From Galerina marginata (Eukaryota > Basidiomycota > Agaricomycetes > Agaricales > Galerinaceae): a stretch of DNA of 64,000 bases. Under the pieces are notes generated by a model. That model searched no databases. It was not told the DNA's origin and saw only the letters and a list, made by a program, of their open reading frames with translations. Positions 1-11,690 of this stretch are shown in pieces (within the stretch, counting starts at the first letter, position 1; every line of letters begins with the position of its first letter). Location of the stretch: assembly GCA_023014335.1 (NCBI GenBank), contig JAECYW010000011.1:1364001-1428000 (forward strand), in the 5' to 3' direction. The position numbers were made by a program, and so were the translations under genes.

Positions 1-209
1 GGGCCCGCCGCTGGTGGTTGCCCGAAATCGCTGATACCTGGGTGCCCTCCCTCCTGTGCCTCTGTCGAGTCAGCCCGCACGAACATATTTGGAGAAGTGT
101 TGAAGCAGTGTTTAGAAATTTCGCGGAAATCAACGTTGGAGAAGATGGGATGCAGCGATTAGTCGATGATTTAGACGAAATGAAGGCTCTTCTAGATGCT
201 CGGACTTGA
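1..209 (+). CDS. C-terminal end of a DUF6535-type / armadillo-like protein (partial)
   Basis: The frame is open from the window edge and ends at a stop at 207-209. It closely matches the C-terminus of the minus-strand gene at 4115-6922: both have a WWLPEI block, a WVP(S/A)L block, then VEA.FR.FAE and a terminal LDxMK stretch. It is therefore a second copy of that family, truncated only by the window edge. The two copies point at each other with the gamma-tubulin complex gene between them. The function of the C-terminal helical region is unknown. Whether the copy is intact cannot be judged here. Confidence 0.6.
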   Translation, partial: ARRWWLPEIADTWVPSLLCLCRVSPHEHIWRSVEAVFRNFAEINVGEDGMQRLVDDLDEMKALLDART

Positions 210-306
210 CATCCATCCAATGGTTTAGCCTTCCTTCGAATTCGTGTATATTTAGTAATCGTGATCTGTTGAATAAATGTAATTACAGATACCTGTCGGC
301 TCGAAT

Positions 307-3300
307 TCATGTTTCAGACGGTTCCTCTCGGGAATTCTTACGCTCTTTGCTCCACCAGTCAGTGAAGTCGATGCGAATAAGGAGGTGGTACAAGGCTTCC
401 AGACCGCCAACTGGTCGGCGACTTCCATCGTTATGGATCTCCAAAGAATATTTCATCGACGAGGGGCCCTTATCGACGAGACCTTTCAAGACTTTTGTCT
501 GGTACAGATAGCAACTTAGCGGGATAATAAAGGGTGATCCAGGGAGTACCTACCAAGGTTCTCATTTTTGTGCAGAACTTACGGAATAGTTCTTCAACCA
601 GAGGGGCTGCTTGATATTCTTGAATACGCCCTCTGTGTAGCTCACCAACGACAATAGTAAACTCTAAAACCAATTCCATCGAATGTCGAAGTAGATCTCC
701 TACTCCCCGTTGACCAGACCTCAGCAAGCAAGCGCTGAGGATGTCGTCCATTAAAGCAGAATGATGTTGAGCAAGCTCGAAGACATCACTAAATGTGGTA
801 TTTCCTGGTTTCTGGTCCTGGGAGGACTGACCAGCCTTATCTGCTGACAGTTGCTCTATGAAAGGATCGAAATTTCCACCGATTGCAGTGTCGAAAACGT
901 ATCCCGCAAGGCTCGAGACGAAGGTTTGTGCCAGGAAGCGAAAGTGCAAAAGCAGCTTCCTTGCTTGAGTCAAGGTTGGGAAGAGGAAATTCGCGGTTGT
1001 TCGATGAGTCGACATTCTGAAGAGGGACTTCAAGGCGGATTCAACTGTGGACTAGAATTAGTAAGGAATATTTGGATTAACCCGAGATTTGCACCTCGAA
1101 AGAGTCGCAGTATGAAAGTAAACATCCGTTGATATTTAGACAAGATATCAGGGGATATCAAGATTTCCAGTGGATGAGGTGGTTTGTAATCCATGTAAAG
1201 AAAGTCGAGAGCTCTTCAACAAGGGTCAGAGGTATATCAAAACAGGGGGTGGCATTCTTACTCAATACCTTGAAAACGGAGAAAGTGAGTCAATTGAAAT
1301 GAAAACGATGCAGCCGACATACAAAGAGGATCTAACCACTTGTCACGACCCGGTCCAGTTGGCAGGTCACGAATGGCGAAACCTAACCTCCAGCCAGCTT
1401 CTTCAACAACTTGCTCGCGTTTGGCCCCATCTTCTGTCTCTTTTCCAGTATCAAGGGAGTCGACGATGACAGTCCTCAAGAAAAAGCTCAAGTCTGCTCC
1501 AACTGGTGGCCACGTCTCGCGTTCCAAGAGATTGGGCGATAATCCAACTGCCCAAGGTTGATTGCCTTCCTTAGGTGTCTTGCCTGATTTTCGCCTCAGG
1601 GACTGGACGGACATCGAGTGTGCTGTGTCGTTGGTTTCGTATTCGCCAGCATCAGAGAACAAAGCATTTAGCAGGCGAGATTTAAACGCAGGCGAGGCGA
1701 CCAACAGGAATGACCGGAGAATAATGAGATGGGAAGGGAAGTTGAGAATACCTGTTGAATTGAGTATGAGAGATAGCAAAGACGACGAAAGCGAAGCCGA
1801 GTGCTCCATGAGGTCCTTGAATATGAGTGATGTAAGCTTCGCCAAGGTAGGCGTAATTGTTGGTAAGGTTTCCGGAAATCGTTTGATAAAGGTGTCAAGG
1901 ACCGCTGCTGAATCGTTTTTGACCTGTAATGAAGGTGACGAGACAGTACCGCCTGGCTCAAGATCGAAAATGTGGAATTCCAAAAGATCTGGATTATGCG
2001 CTAGTAGTCGGGAAAGGCAATAGTGTGGGAGGTGTAGAGGCAAAATGTAGAGGGCGGAGGATGTTTGCTGGAAGGGGTAAATCGTTCCAGGCTGCGGTTA
2101 TCTCGTCTTCCATCCACATCCATCGTATCGAAGACTTCGATGGCTGTATAAAGGGCGTAAAAAAGTCGGGTTGAGCAACCTGAAGAAGCACCAATGATTT
2201 CTGTGCCGCTGGGAGTATAGATAGAATCCTTAGCGGAAAAAAGGATGGGTAGGAAAATCCGACTTTGTCCAGAGCTCGAAGATGTCAGGCTCGACTTCTT
2301 CGTCGTCTATGTCCAAACCATCCGACTTTCTTCCTGCAATTGACGCGTTCTGAGATAGCTGTCCCTCAAACCCAACCGACTGGGCAACTTCTTGAAGATA
2401 CTCCTGCGACGTGAGTGTCAGAAGGAATGCAAGTACTGCACGAATGATAGTCGGCGATTGACGTTCGAAATGTAATTTCATGTGGTCGTATATATGAGAC
2501 AGCAATGGGACTGGCGATAAGTCAAGCGGTCGGTATTCCTCTGGAGACAAGTTGTAATCCTGAATGAAAGGGCGAGAAGTTGGATGAGGTTGTCCAACAG
2601 AAATTATCATCTAAACATACCCTGCCATATAATTCTACCAGCGCATCCATGAGGTTCTCATAGCCCGCATAGTGACTCCAAATTGCTAGCAAAGAAAAAT
2701 CTTCGCCGGTGGCTCTGATCTGCTGCTCACTGGGCGGGCACTTCGTGAGTACATCTCGTAGGAAGTCGAGAGTTGTTGAGAGAGCATGGGCCAGCGAATG
2801 AACAGTCGGGCCTTCCTTGACTGAACTATGCAAAATCTCAATAAAAAGCCCTTGTATCAGATAAAAATACTACCTCGTCCGCAACGATAATAAGAACAAT
2901 TCCAGGCGTCGCAAGAGGGTACCAATTTTCAGAAAGCGTTCTATAAAGCTAACGGTTTTGGTACGAATAAGTTAAGGGTTCCTGGAATAGCGTAATCACA
3001 AACCTGCCGCTGACAACTTCGTCCTTTCCGTCAATGAGTATGAAACCCTTCCTGTCACTGTTCTCAGTTCCAACTTGGACGAAACGTTCGGACATTGAAT
3101 CCCAGACATGATACTGCGACGAGAGGCCGAGGACAGTCTTTTTCAAAGAGAGTAAAAGATCCTTTGGAGTAACTTGTGTCATGCTGTCCAATGCGTTGTA
3201 TAGACGTGGCTGAACACTTGGAGAAGTCAGCATTTTGGGTAATAGAAGCTTGGATGGCGGAGACTCACTAATATCGCGCCGATGTTGATATAACGTCTCC

Positions 3301-3752
3301 CTGTTCGGAAAGAAATGGAGTCGAAGAGGCTGCATTGTAATGAGAATGGCGTAGTCTGTCCCATGAAAGCAGGCCATTCTATCCCAAAAAAAAAGATTCG
3401 AAAGATATGGATTGACAGTAGTTGAGAGATGACTTACGTTGACTCCAAGTCTACGTATATTGGCATTCCTCCACAGTTCTTCCACCGAGTTTGGGGATCT
3501 TTCCTGCTCCCTGGTATGAGCAATCGCCAAAGTCCAAGATGATAGCTCTTTGGGGAGTAGAGGAGGGTGCAAGCGTCGCGGAGGCATGCTTGTGTTCATC
3601 TCTTCCAATTTCAGATTCTCCATAATTGGGTTCTGAGGCTTGTTTTCCATTGGAGGGACGAAGAAATATGGCATAACCCTCGGCAGGTCGTCGAGAGGTG
3701 GCAAATCGAACTCATTGTTGAAGTCGGACTGTCGGACAAAAGTATGCCACAT
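307..3752 (-). CDS. Gamma-tubulin complex component (Spc97/Spc98 family)
   Basis: This is a multi-exon gene for a gamma-tubulin complex protein, which nucleates microtubules at the spindle pole body. Typical family blocks are visible: KPPHPLEILISPDILSKYQR around 1110-1180, LLHFRFLAQTFVSSLAGYVF and a DTAIGGNFDPF block around 870-960, HSALMDDILSACLLRSGQR around 720-770, and an ending of the type LYHLLIRIDFTDWW near 340-390. Exons are joined by short introns; one donor lies near 555 with its acceptor near 497. The M-start at 3752 is the first AUG after the MCB-rich promoter. The length (~1000 residues) fits GCP5/6 or GCP2/3 better than GCP4, but I cannot name the subtype. I saw no frame break. 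Confidence 0.88.
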
Positions 3753-3903
3753 TGGAAGGATATTTACTGCCTTGTAGGTACCGGTGATTATCGCGGACGT
3801 CTTTTATCTCACTTTGCCGAGCTTGGGCTCTTTCGAAGTGGGAGATCAATCTGGGGATTGTTGAGGTTGAGACTCGGAGTAAAGAGGATATTTCCTGATT
3901 CGG

Positions 3904-3929
3904 ACGCGTTTGTTTACGCGTCGACGCGT
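3904..3929. promoter_or_regulatory. Cluster of three MluI cell-cycle boxes (ACGCGT)
   Basis: ACGCGT occurs at 3904-3909, 3916-3921 and 3924-3929, about 150-180 bp upstream of the gamma-tubulin complex start codon. ACGCGT is the MCB element bound by MBF-type (Mbp1/Swi6) factors that drive G1/S genes in fungi. Use here is inferred from motif spacing and gene function. Confidence 0.55.
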
Positions 3930-4114
3930 CGGTGACACTTCACCTGATAAAAGTTCGAAACATTTAGTCGAATGATGTACAACTCTAAGGATATTGTTGA
4001 TTGGTTGTACATACATATGCATGTTACAGTTTGAGTATTACATGATTAAAATTTAATATGGATAATTGTTATACTCGACTATATACCTCCTCATCCATCC
4101 ACGCGCCAACTTGT

Positions 4115-6922
4115 TTACATGGATGAGATTGTGAATGCAGGATTGTCAATGAGGACCTTCATGTGGTCTAAATCATTCAGAAGTCGATGAGCGCCGTCCT
4201 TTCCTTCATTGTCCTCTGCAAACTTCCTGAAAGTCGCTTCCACACCAATCCAAACCGGTTCTTGGGGCCGCAGTTGGCAAAGTTTTACCAGTGCAGGAAC
4301 CCAGATTTCATTAATTTCAGGCAGCCACCACCTATGGGCAGTGACAATCATATTAAGTGTTGAGAAAAAGTCTGACTGGAAGATATGGTCCAGATGGTCA
4401 TGGTTCAGGGAGTTGGGTGGGTGGACCGATGAAGCGTCTAGCAAGCTATAGTGGGCGACGGTACCAATGAATAGACAGAGGTTCCGCATGCAATCTAACT
4501 GGAGACGACGACTTCCTGTATCTCCTGTAAGAGCTGCACGCAGCAGAATTGCGATACCCTTTCCTTCGATAAATGTATCCACAACGGCATGGATGAGCAT
4601 TTGAGAAAATGGGTTCAAGAAGTCGGAGAACCGAGCCGACCATGGTTCGAAGGTCCGAAGATGACCACAAAGCTTGCAGCAGCAATGTGACAAACAGAGG
4701 ATGCTCCTTTCTTGCTAGCATATCGGGTGCTGGTGGATAGAGAATTTGCAGAACACTTTCCAAGGCATTAGTTCGAAAGATTTTTAGGTGCGGCCATCAA
4801 GGTACAATTTTGTCAACCCTCGTTGTGCAATTGACCTTAAATGTCTCCGATTGACACTCGTCGGTAAGAGTGCAAGGGCCGCAATGCGAGAGAACTCCAT
4901 CGTAACCAAATCCAACAACTCTACATTCACAGAAAAGTCGGCTGGGCGGTCGACAATGATGGCTAGGGAGGGAATAATGAGCTCGTAGAACTGATCTCGT
5001 CTTTTTTCTTCGTCGTTAAAAAGGGTCGGGTCCACATTGCCACCGGTCATGTAGCTGAGTGATAGCGCAACAGCACTTCGGACATTGGATGCGAGAGTGT
5101 GCTTAGTATGGTGAAGAAGTCGAATAAGAACTGGGACGGCTTCCTTCGCAATAAACACTCTAGGGAATCGCAGTTGCGAAATAAGAGAGCATTGGAGAAA
5201 CGTGTCAAGTAGCCAACACTGCATCTCATGGCTAAAATCGACGTGTCCTTCTGTGTATCGAGCAAGGTATGAAAGAACCATCGATCGGCCATCTTTCGCG
5301 TCCAAAAAAGCAACAGCACGCGTGCAAGCAGCTATGGCGCTGACATTGTTGAGCTCTTGTAGACCCTGTAATGCCTTCAGATGCCCGAGAAGGTCGGGAG
5401 GCCAATTCTTTGAAGTTTCGCATGTCAAGCGCATCCACGCTCGACAATACTTCTCAGCGATGTCGGGCATCAAAACATACCACTGTGTGTCGAGAGTCGA
5501 ATCCCGGTGGAAACATGCCCTAAATTCTTTCAGGACAAGAGAAATCGCTCCTGCATCTCGGAGTACGCGAAAAGCTGTAAAATTTCGAGGAAGTCCTGCA
5601 ATGGCTTGAAGGCCAGTGGCTTTGGCAGTTTCGTTTGGCGATTTTTCAATGAGCCAGACCAGGGCCGAAGCATCCACAAAATCATCGACGTTTATCTTTT
5701 CTGGTATATAATCCGGTTCTACTAATCCATAAGCTGAAGTTGATACTGTAAAGGAAGGTTGAGGATCTGACCTTCTTCTGTCCATGGATTGGGAAGTTGT
5801 TGGAATCCTCCTTCTAGATCTTCCCGCACTTCAACCGACCGCCTGTTTTTGCGCCATATCCTCCAGCGCCGCAACTGCTCTGAAATTGGATGCTGATAAG
5901 GGCAATCGGGATCCATCATTGACAACCATATGGAACCAAAATAAAACAAGAAGGCGAAGGCGACTATAACGCAGGTGGCAACAGTGATTGCTCGATTACC
6001 GGACCACAAAAGGACAATGAGGCCAGCGAAGAAGAGCAACAGGGTTGCATGCAAAAGGAGGGGAAGTGCGTTGATAACAGTCATGACATGCCAGTTACGC
6101 ATTTGTAAGTAACGGCGTTGACGTTGGCGGGCTCTATGCCGAGGCGATCCAGATACGTTGGGGGCCGCTTGAAGCCATTGCTTCGCGAGCATAGAAAAAA
6201 GAGCAGCGGAGAGGCTGCATGATAAGGCAGCAAACCAGAGGCCGTTGACCCATCGCAATTGATTGAGACTGGGCGCAGCATCGGCCAAAGTAGGGGGGCC
6301 GGTTTCGTTGGATACGTTCTGTGCTGAAAGATATTGAGTTAACAGATTGTTGGTGGTGTCGAGCGGATTCGGAATCATGAGTTGGTAGGATTGGATGATG
6401 AAGGTGGTTAACACCGCCGAGAACAGGCCCGTCTTGAAAACGAGGTGAATAAGATAAACCTCGGAAATGATAACCTCCTTACAAAAACCAGAAGAACGTC
6501 GATGCCTCGGTTAGACGCCTCTGTGGTGGCAGCATCGATCTTACTACTTTCCTCGTTATAAACATTCCACACGAGTGCATTTTCAGACGCTTCGAGTCCT
6601 ATGTTATCTGGACAAATATGAGACGGAACTGTCTCTGCCGTTCATAAAGATACGAACCATATCCAGCGTCGGAGATCTGAGTAGGACCCTGGATATCAAG
6701 GAACGGCGTCTGCGGGGTAGTTCCACCCAGTTTCTAGATTATAGCTTCAGAGAGAGATAAATCGGGCTTACAGAGTTTTGTACTTACAAACGAGTTGCCA
6801 TCTTTGAGGGATGAAAGTTGGGTGATTATAGGGCGTAGTTCGACTGACTCTGAAGATTGACTAGGGTTAGTCATTACTTGTTGTAGAAGGGGACAACCGA
6901 GAAACCACTTACAAGGCGCCAT
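4115..6922 (-). CDS. DUF6535 membrane protein with armadillo-like C-terminal region
   Basis: The N-terminal part rebuilds well across introns: a block ending SKIDAATTEASNRGIDVLLV continues after a 50-nt intron at 6433-6482 into a TGLFSAVLTTFII block. Then come membrane segments with the family's ALFSMLAKQWLQ stretch, a hydrophobic pair near 5990-6080 and the DPDCPYQHP motif. This is the DUF6535 domain common in Agaricomycetes, of unknown function. A long helical region follows (4784-5785, reading LVWLIEKSP and similar) and then a C-terminal exon to the stop at 4115. The joins near 5780 and near 4610 change frame without a clear intron, so a frameshift or mis-modelled exon is possible. The start at 6922 is a guess; upstream exons could exist. 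Confidence 0.7.
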
Positions 6923-6950
6923 AGGGAAAGCCTTATAGTGAACGATCTCA

Positions 6951-7890
6951 GAACCCGAGCAAAGTGCCCCACTTTGCTCGCACGGACAGCAATTGTAGGT
7001 GCACAGCCTATAACAATGGGAGTACAATCAATAGCTGCGCGAAAGGCTTGATAAAAACGATGACAGCTCACTGTCACTGTAGCTAATAATATTTTATCCC
7101 ATCGACAACCTACAACTTGAACAAGAGCGGATCGGCGCCATGTCGAAGTCGTCAACATCAACGAATTGCTAAGCACAATCCGGCTCCAAGTAGTTCATCC
7201 TGCAGGCTCTAGATATTAGCTTTGGAATAGACGTATCCTCGATGTGAGAAATTGGTGGAAAGAACAAAATTCAGCCAGTCGACAGTCGACTCTGGAAGGA
7301 GGAAAGGCACGATTGGATGTGGCTGTGTGAGGCTCAGAATCGACCAAATAACCCCATATTCAGAAGCACCGCCTTTATTTCGCTCCCACGACGGACGCTC
7401 ATGCGCTCAGCGCTCAGCCGTGCCCATATGCATCCTTCTTCCGTTTCTTAATATGCTATCCCCTCCTGAACTTGACATCCTCTGTCATTAGCCTTCCCTT
7501 TCTATCTTGTACTGTGTCCACAGCAGAGTGACTGAACCTTTTTGAGTCGCGTCTTGATCTTGATTCCGAACATGAAATGTTGTTCGCTCTTGAAATCCCG
7601 ATAGCCGGCTCTTCGTTGTATTGCAACTTTCCTGCCTTGTAAAAAAATCGGAAGCTGTGTTTCTAATCCATTCTTACTCACCTCGTATTTTTGGAACACG
7701 TCGCCAACTTGCCACTGATTGTCAACAACTGCAGTGTTATGCTAGCTTCAGTAAGATGACGACGAGGTGCACTGGTTTAAGGTCCCTCAATTTGGACAAC
7801 TGTCCGGATGTCCGAGAGGTCAAAAGTGCCATTTCTGCGCTGTACAACGGCCGTTCTGTATCAAAATGGCTCGATATGCCGATTCGAAAA
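6951..7890 (+). repeat. Diverged ~0.9 kb duplication, copy A
   Basis: This stretch matches 11691-12690 in the same orientation. Shared landmarks in order: a GAGCAAAG hairpin, GTGCACAGCCTA, GTCGTCAACATCAA, GCTAAGC, GGATGTGGCTGTG, TCAGAAGCACCG, CTTGTACTGTGTCCA versus CCTGTACTGTGTCCA, GAGTCGCGTCTTGATCTTGA, and GAAGCTGTGT. No consistent coding frame is kept between copies. Copy A lies directly upstream of the DUF6535 gene, so it may be promoter DNA copied along with a gene. Confidence 0.75.
6956..6980. repeat. Perfect palindrome CGAGCAAAGTG / CACTTTGCTCG
   Basis: An 11-nt arm and its reverse complement flank a 3-nt centre (CCC). The diverged copy at 11696-11719 keeps a hairpin of slightly different arm length. 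Confidence 0.7.
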
Positions 7891-8040
7891 TGACATGCTG
7901 GACGACATGACCAAAACAATATACAGCCTTCCTTCAGGATCCTTCTGTGTATCGAGAAAGGTATAAAAGAACCATCGATCGGCGCCAACGTGTTTGCTAC
8001 ACGGATGAGATTCTGACAGGATGAGTATCGAGCAAGGGCT
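7861..8040 (-). pseudogene. Relic fragments of a DUF6535-type gene
   Basis: Bases 7941-7984 nearly repeat 5247-5290 of the neighbouring DUF6535 gene (shared run CCTTCTGTGTATCGAG, then ACCATCGATCGGC). Bases 7985-8010 resemble 4106-4133, the end of the same gene (GCCAAC..GTTT..GGATGAGATT). Pieces that lie about 1.1 kb apart in the intact gene are adjacent here, so this is a deleted remnant. No usable frame remains. Confidence 0.55.
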
Positions 8041-8315
8041 GAGCGGGCTGAGTGTCAATAGAAGCATACTTACTCTTAGATAACGGGGTTTGCCGGCTCG
8101 TTTAGCGCCCACAGGACCCAGGATAAAAGATCGAGCCCAAACGAGCCCTATAAATCGGACTCGTAAAAGATGTTGTCTCTCATGAAATCCCGCCACAGTA
8201 TCTACATAATAACACCCTATCTTGCTATCTATGTAATTTGACGACAAAAAAAATTGAAAAAATTGGAATGGCCAGAGGTTTATACTATCTCTGTTCATAC
8301 CTTGGTCTGGTGGGT

Positions 8316-10620
8316 TCAGCAACTGTTGCCAGCGCGAGAGCTGGTCGATCCACTAATTCTATGTTGTTCGACATCCCTCTTGTCGTCTCCTAATTGAGCA
8401 TACCCTGCTGCCAATGTCGCAACAGTAATAGGTTCGAAAACTGTCCCCGAAGGCGGGTACAGCGCTAACCTGAGCTCGTCACTTGACCTCCTTCCATTGC
8501 CTCCTACATACGCATACCCTGCTGTCGGAAGGGAGGATCCTGGAGACCTGTATCTTGCGTAAGGATTTTCAAATGGGCCGCAGTTGACAGACTCGAGGAG
8601 ACGTTGCAAAATAAGCGCGTCAAAATCCAGGTCCTCGATACGGGAACTATCTCTGTGTGGGTTTTGGCCCTTTCTAGGGAACGAACTGACTAATATCTTC
8701 TTCGTGGTTTCACCACCGTTAAATACCCCGAATATAGATAGCGGCTTGCTTCCTGGAGGGATAGTTTCAGAGAAATTGCATAAAAGGAGGTGGAGGGTTA
8801 CGTACCCGATATCACCCAAAGCAAGCTGGAACCAAATAGGACCACGAACAGACCATTAATTGACGCCCAAAATCCACCAGAAATTCCAAGCCCCCCGAAT
8901 ACATCGTGTTCTCGGTGGTCTCCGCGAACATACCATTCTGAATTATCATCCTGCCCATATAAACGCAACATGCCCGTGTTGTTGCGCCGGACGATCACCG
9001 AAGATGGGTCAGGCATTAGCGTTTGGAGGTCGCAGACAAAAAATGTTCGCTGTGACTAGTGAGCATCCCAACGTCTGTCATTATATCGACTCGGGTTACC
9101 TTCAGAATATATACTTACTACCAAGACACTTGCAAGTGTTGCCCACAGAGGTCGAAGATACTTTCCGTCGCAAGCTGAACCCAATAGACCCAAGCATGTA
9201 GGATTCCGTATATATTGGAATTGGCGTGGTGGTGCTAAAGACATCTTCATCGGCAGCCGCCAATCCGACGACAATAGAGACTGTTTTGTATCTGGCATCT
9301 ATCAAGGCGTCCGCAGGGGAGATACCGAGAATTGAGAAATCAATGGTGATTTGGATATCCGGAAAAGTCCAAGAGGAAGGTAGCGTAAACTTCCCATGAG
9401 CTATGAACTATCAGGATGCAGAAAAGGGCAGAAAGGAAATGATTCACCGCTAGAGTTCTGGGCATACCGGCTTGGGCAGAATATTTTGATTGTCTGAATA
9501 TATGGGAGACTGGGTACATTATGGCCAAGATCATTGAAGGTTGTGTTTCCCTCTACATGTTCGCATGGAGGCTTAAATGGGCTGTCTGTCGGGTCGTCAT
9601 TATGCCAAGGTATCTGGGGTATAAAGTGGGCGACGGTACCTTCATTCCAAAGTGGGGTAACATTGACGGCTGCTTTGAATCGTTCGACATCACCGGCAGC
9701 AGGGCTGCCTAAATTCATGAACTGTCAATGAAAGCAAGCGCATAAGCATGACTCGCGGATTCAAGGCCATTGCGTCTCTCACAGCCATGATGTTCAGTAT
9801 CGGAGGCTCCATGCCGGGGTTGTCGGTCAGCAAGTCGTCGGTGCGGTACTCCTTTACAGGCACTAAACCACGCTCATGCACTGGGAGAATAATCATAGCA
9901 AAGAAGGTAACCACCAGCAGTAACAAAAGGAGGGCGGCGCCAGAAACTCCACGGAAGATTTGAATGCGCCGGGAAATGTATAGTGCGTCTCGACTTTCGA
10001 ATAAGAAACCACCAAGAATAATAGCCCAAGGTTTCACATCGCAGATAGTAGGCTGTTCTCTGAATCCACGCTGCAGTGAATATATGTGAAGGACTGATGA
10101 TAAGGCCCAGTGCGCAGACTTGCGTGAAGAACATCGCCACGTAGAAGATGTAGAGCTGCGACGCCCAGGGTGGGATAGAGGTTACGTGCTTGAAAAGAGT
10201 GCGGTTCAGATAACCAAAGGCTGCAAATAAATTGCGATAGGGTTCCAGCAGCCATGAAACAGTGACTGACTAACCCAGTGTTTCCGCAAGGGTAATCAGT
10301 AGATCTAGGGCCTCATTCACGTTTGGGTTCCGGAGAAAGCATGCGCTATCTGATCGAGAGTCGAGCTTCAAGTTTCCATTGATACTGACGCGGTGTGGTG
10401 CAACTTACCCCAGCATACAATGAATTAGAATAAGACCAGTTACTGCAATACTGCAGAACGTCTCGGCGTCGTGTACCGACGACTCCTGCCATACAGTTGC
10501 GACCCAGGCGATGGACGATAAAATGAGAAGCCGAAGTACTATGAGCGAGAGCTTTACGTTTGTGTTTCGGGGAAACATTTTGGACTCGACAAACAACATG
10601 CAGCAGCATCTTTTAAACAA
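8316..10620 (-). CDS. Predicted multi-pass membrane protein, unknown family
   Basis: Several minus-strand exons seem to belong together. The 10405-10620 exon holds a hydrophobic stretch (VLRLLILSSIAWVATVWQ, then IAVTGLILIHCML). Next comes an exon reading PPWASQLYIFYVAMFFTQV around 10100-10170. A segment at 9690-10037 has SRRIQIFRGVSGAALLLLLL. A soluble part follows (9100-9720), then DVFGGLGISGGFWASINGLF near 8850-8910, which resembles a segment seen in uncharacterised basidiomycete membrane proteins. The stop is at 8316. Exon borders are uncertain and it could be two genes. No function can be given. Confidence 0.4.
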
Positions 10621-10967
10621 AAGCGGCTGTCAGATCTCACAGGAGTAATGGTATTTGCCAGTGGGAATATCATTGACTACTGACTCACCGGCTACGTTGA
10701 ATCGCCAACTTTAGACTCTACAGTTAGAACGATATATGGCTCTGTTGTGAGGTGGAAAGATAAATGATTGGTGACAGTCCCTCTTCGGCATCTTTTCTCA
10801 AGCGCTCAAACGCGGAGCAAGGACCTGCACTCTATTATCTTTCAAGTTAGAGAGGATTCCAACAAGTGACCTGAATTACATATGCGAGGTGGAATGCCAG
10901 AAATTGTCGACACTGTGCGAGAATGGGAAATTTGAATAATTCAAGGTAGGAGGATTTCAAAACTGAC

Positions 10968-11041
10968 CTCAACTTGTGCCGCCCCTTCACCTTGATAGCA
11001 AAGATAGTAGTCTCGGGATTTTCGGGTGTATAAAGTTTGAT
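10968..11041 (-). other. Possible isolated coding exon
   Basis: On the minus strand a block with acceptor-like CACTAAC..AAG upstream and donor GTCAGT downstream reads IKLYTPENPETTIFAIKVKG then RHKLR. It looks coding, but I could not link it to a full gene. It may be the 5' part of the membrane gene at 8316-10620 or a separate remnant. The rest of 10621-11690 shows nothing I can support. Confidence 0.25.
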
Positions 11042-11690
11042 CTTCAATTGTTAGTGACAGAAATCGATAACGGACAGTTCCCTGGACTTGAAATTCCTTA
11101 AATCGATTGAGCCGAGTTATTTAAACCAAACTTGAATCTCGTTCACAGTTATGATTTGTAAGAAGCCCAAGCCTCCCCTACTCCTTCTGGCTTGGCACAG
11201 ACATATTTTTGGGTCGTGAGGTGGATGGATGGATAGATGGACGAGATGGAAACGAGAACTTAGCGAATTTATGTACCCTGGGATATAAACACTCAAAGTT
11301 CGGCATCCATGAGGTGAGATTTTGCCTTATTCGTTCGAGATATGGCGTTTCCCCAGAGCTATACAAATCAGCCTCTTTTTGTTTCAATGGTAGTGAATAT
11401 ACTTACTCAATTAATGAAGACGAGGAAAGCAAGGCCATATCTTTTTGAGAACAAGTGTTCCCAGCGTAGGCATTATTGTATCGAGGTTCTTTACCTGGAA
11501 CGGAATAAAGACTTCAGTCATACATGGATCCCGAGATAGATTGACTCACAGGGATTGTAAGAACACCACAGCCTCGACGGTGCGATTTTGGAGACCACAT
11601 TAGGAAGGGAAGTATGTCTTCCCAATACAAATATCTGGTTCGGGGCCTCAGAAGCGGAGAAAACGCTCATGGAAGCGCTATTCATGCTCA

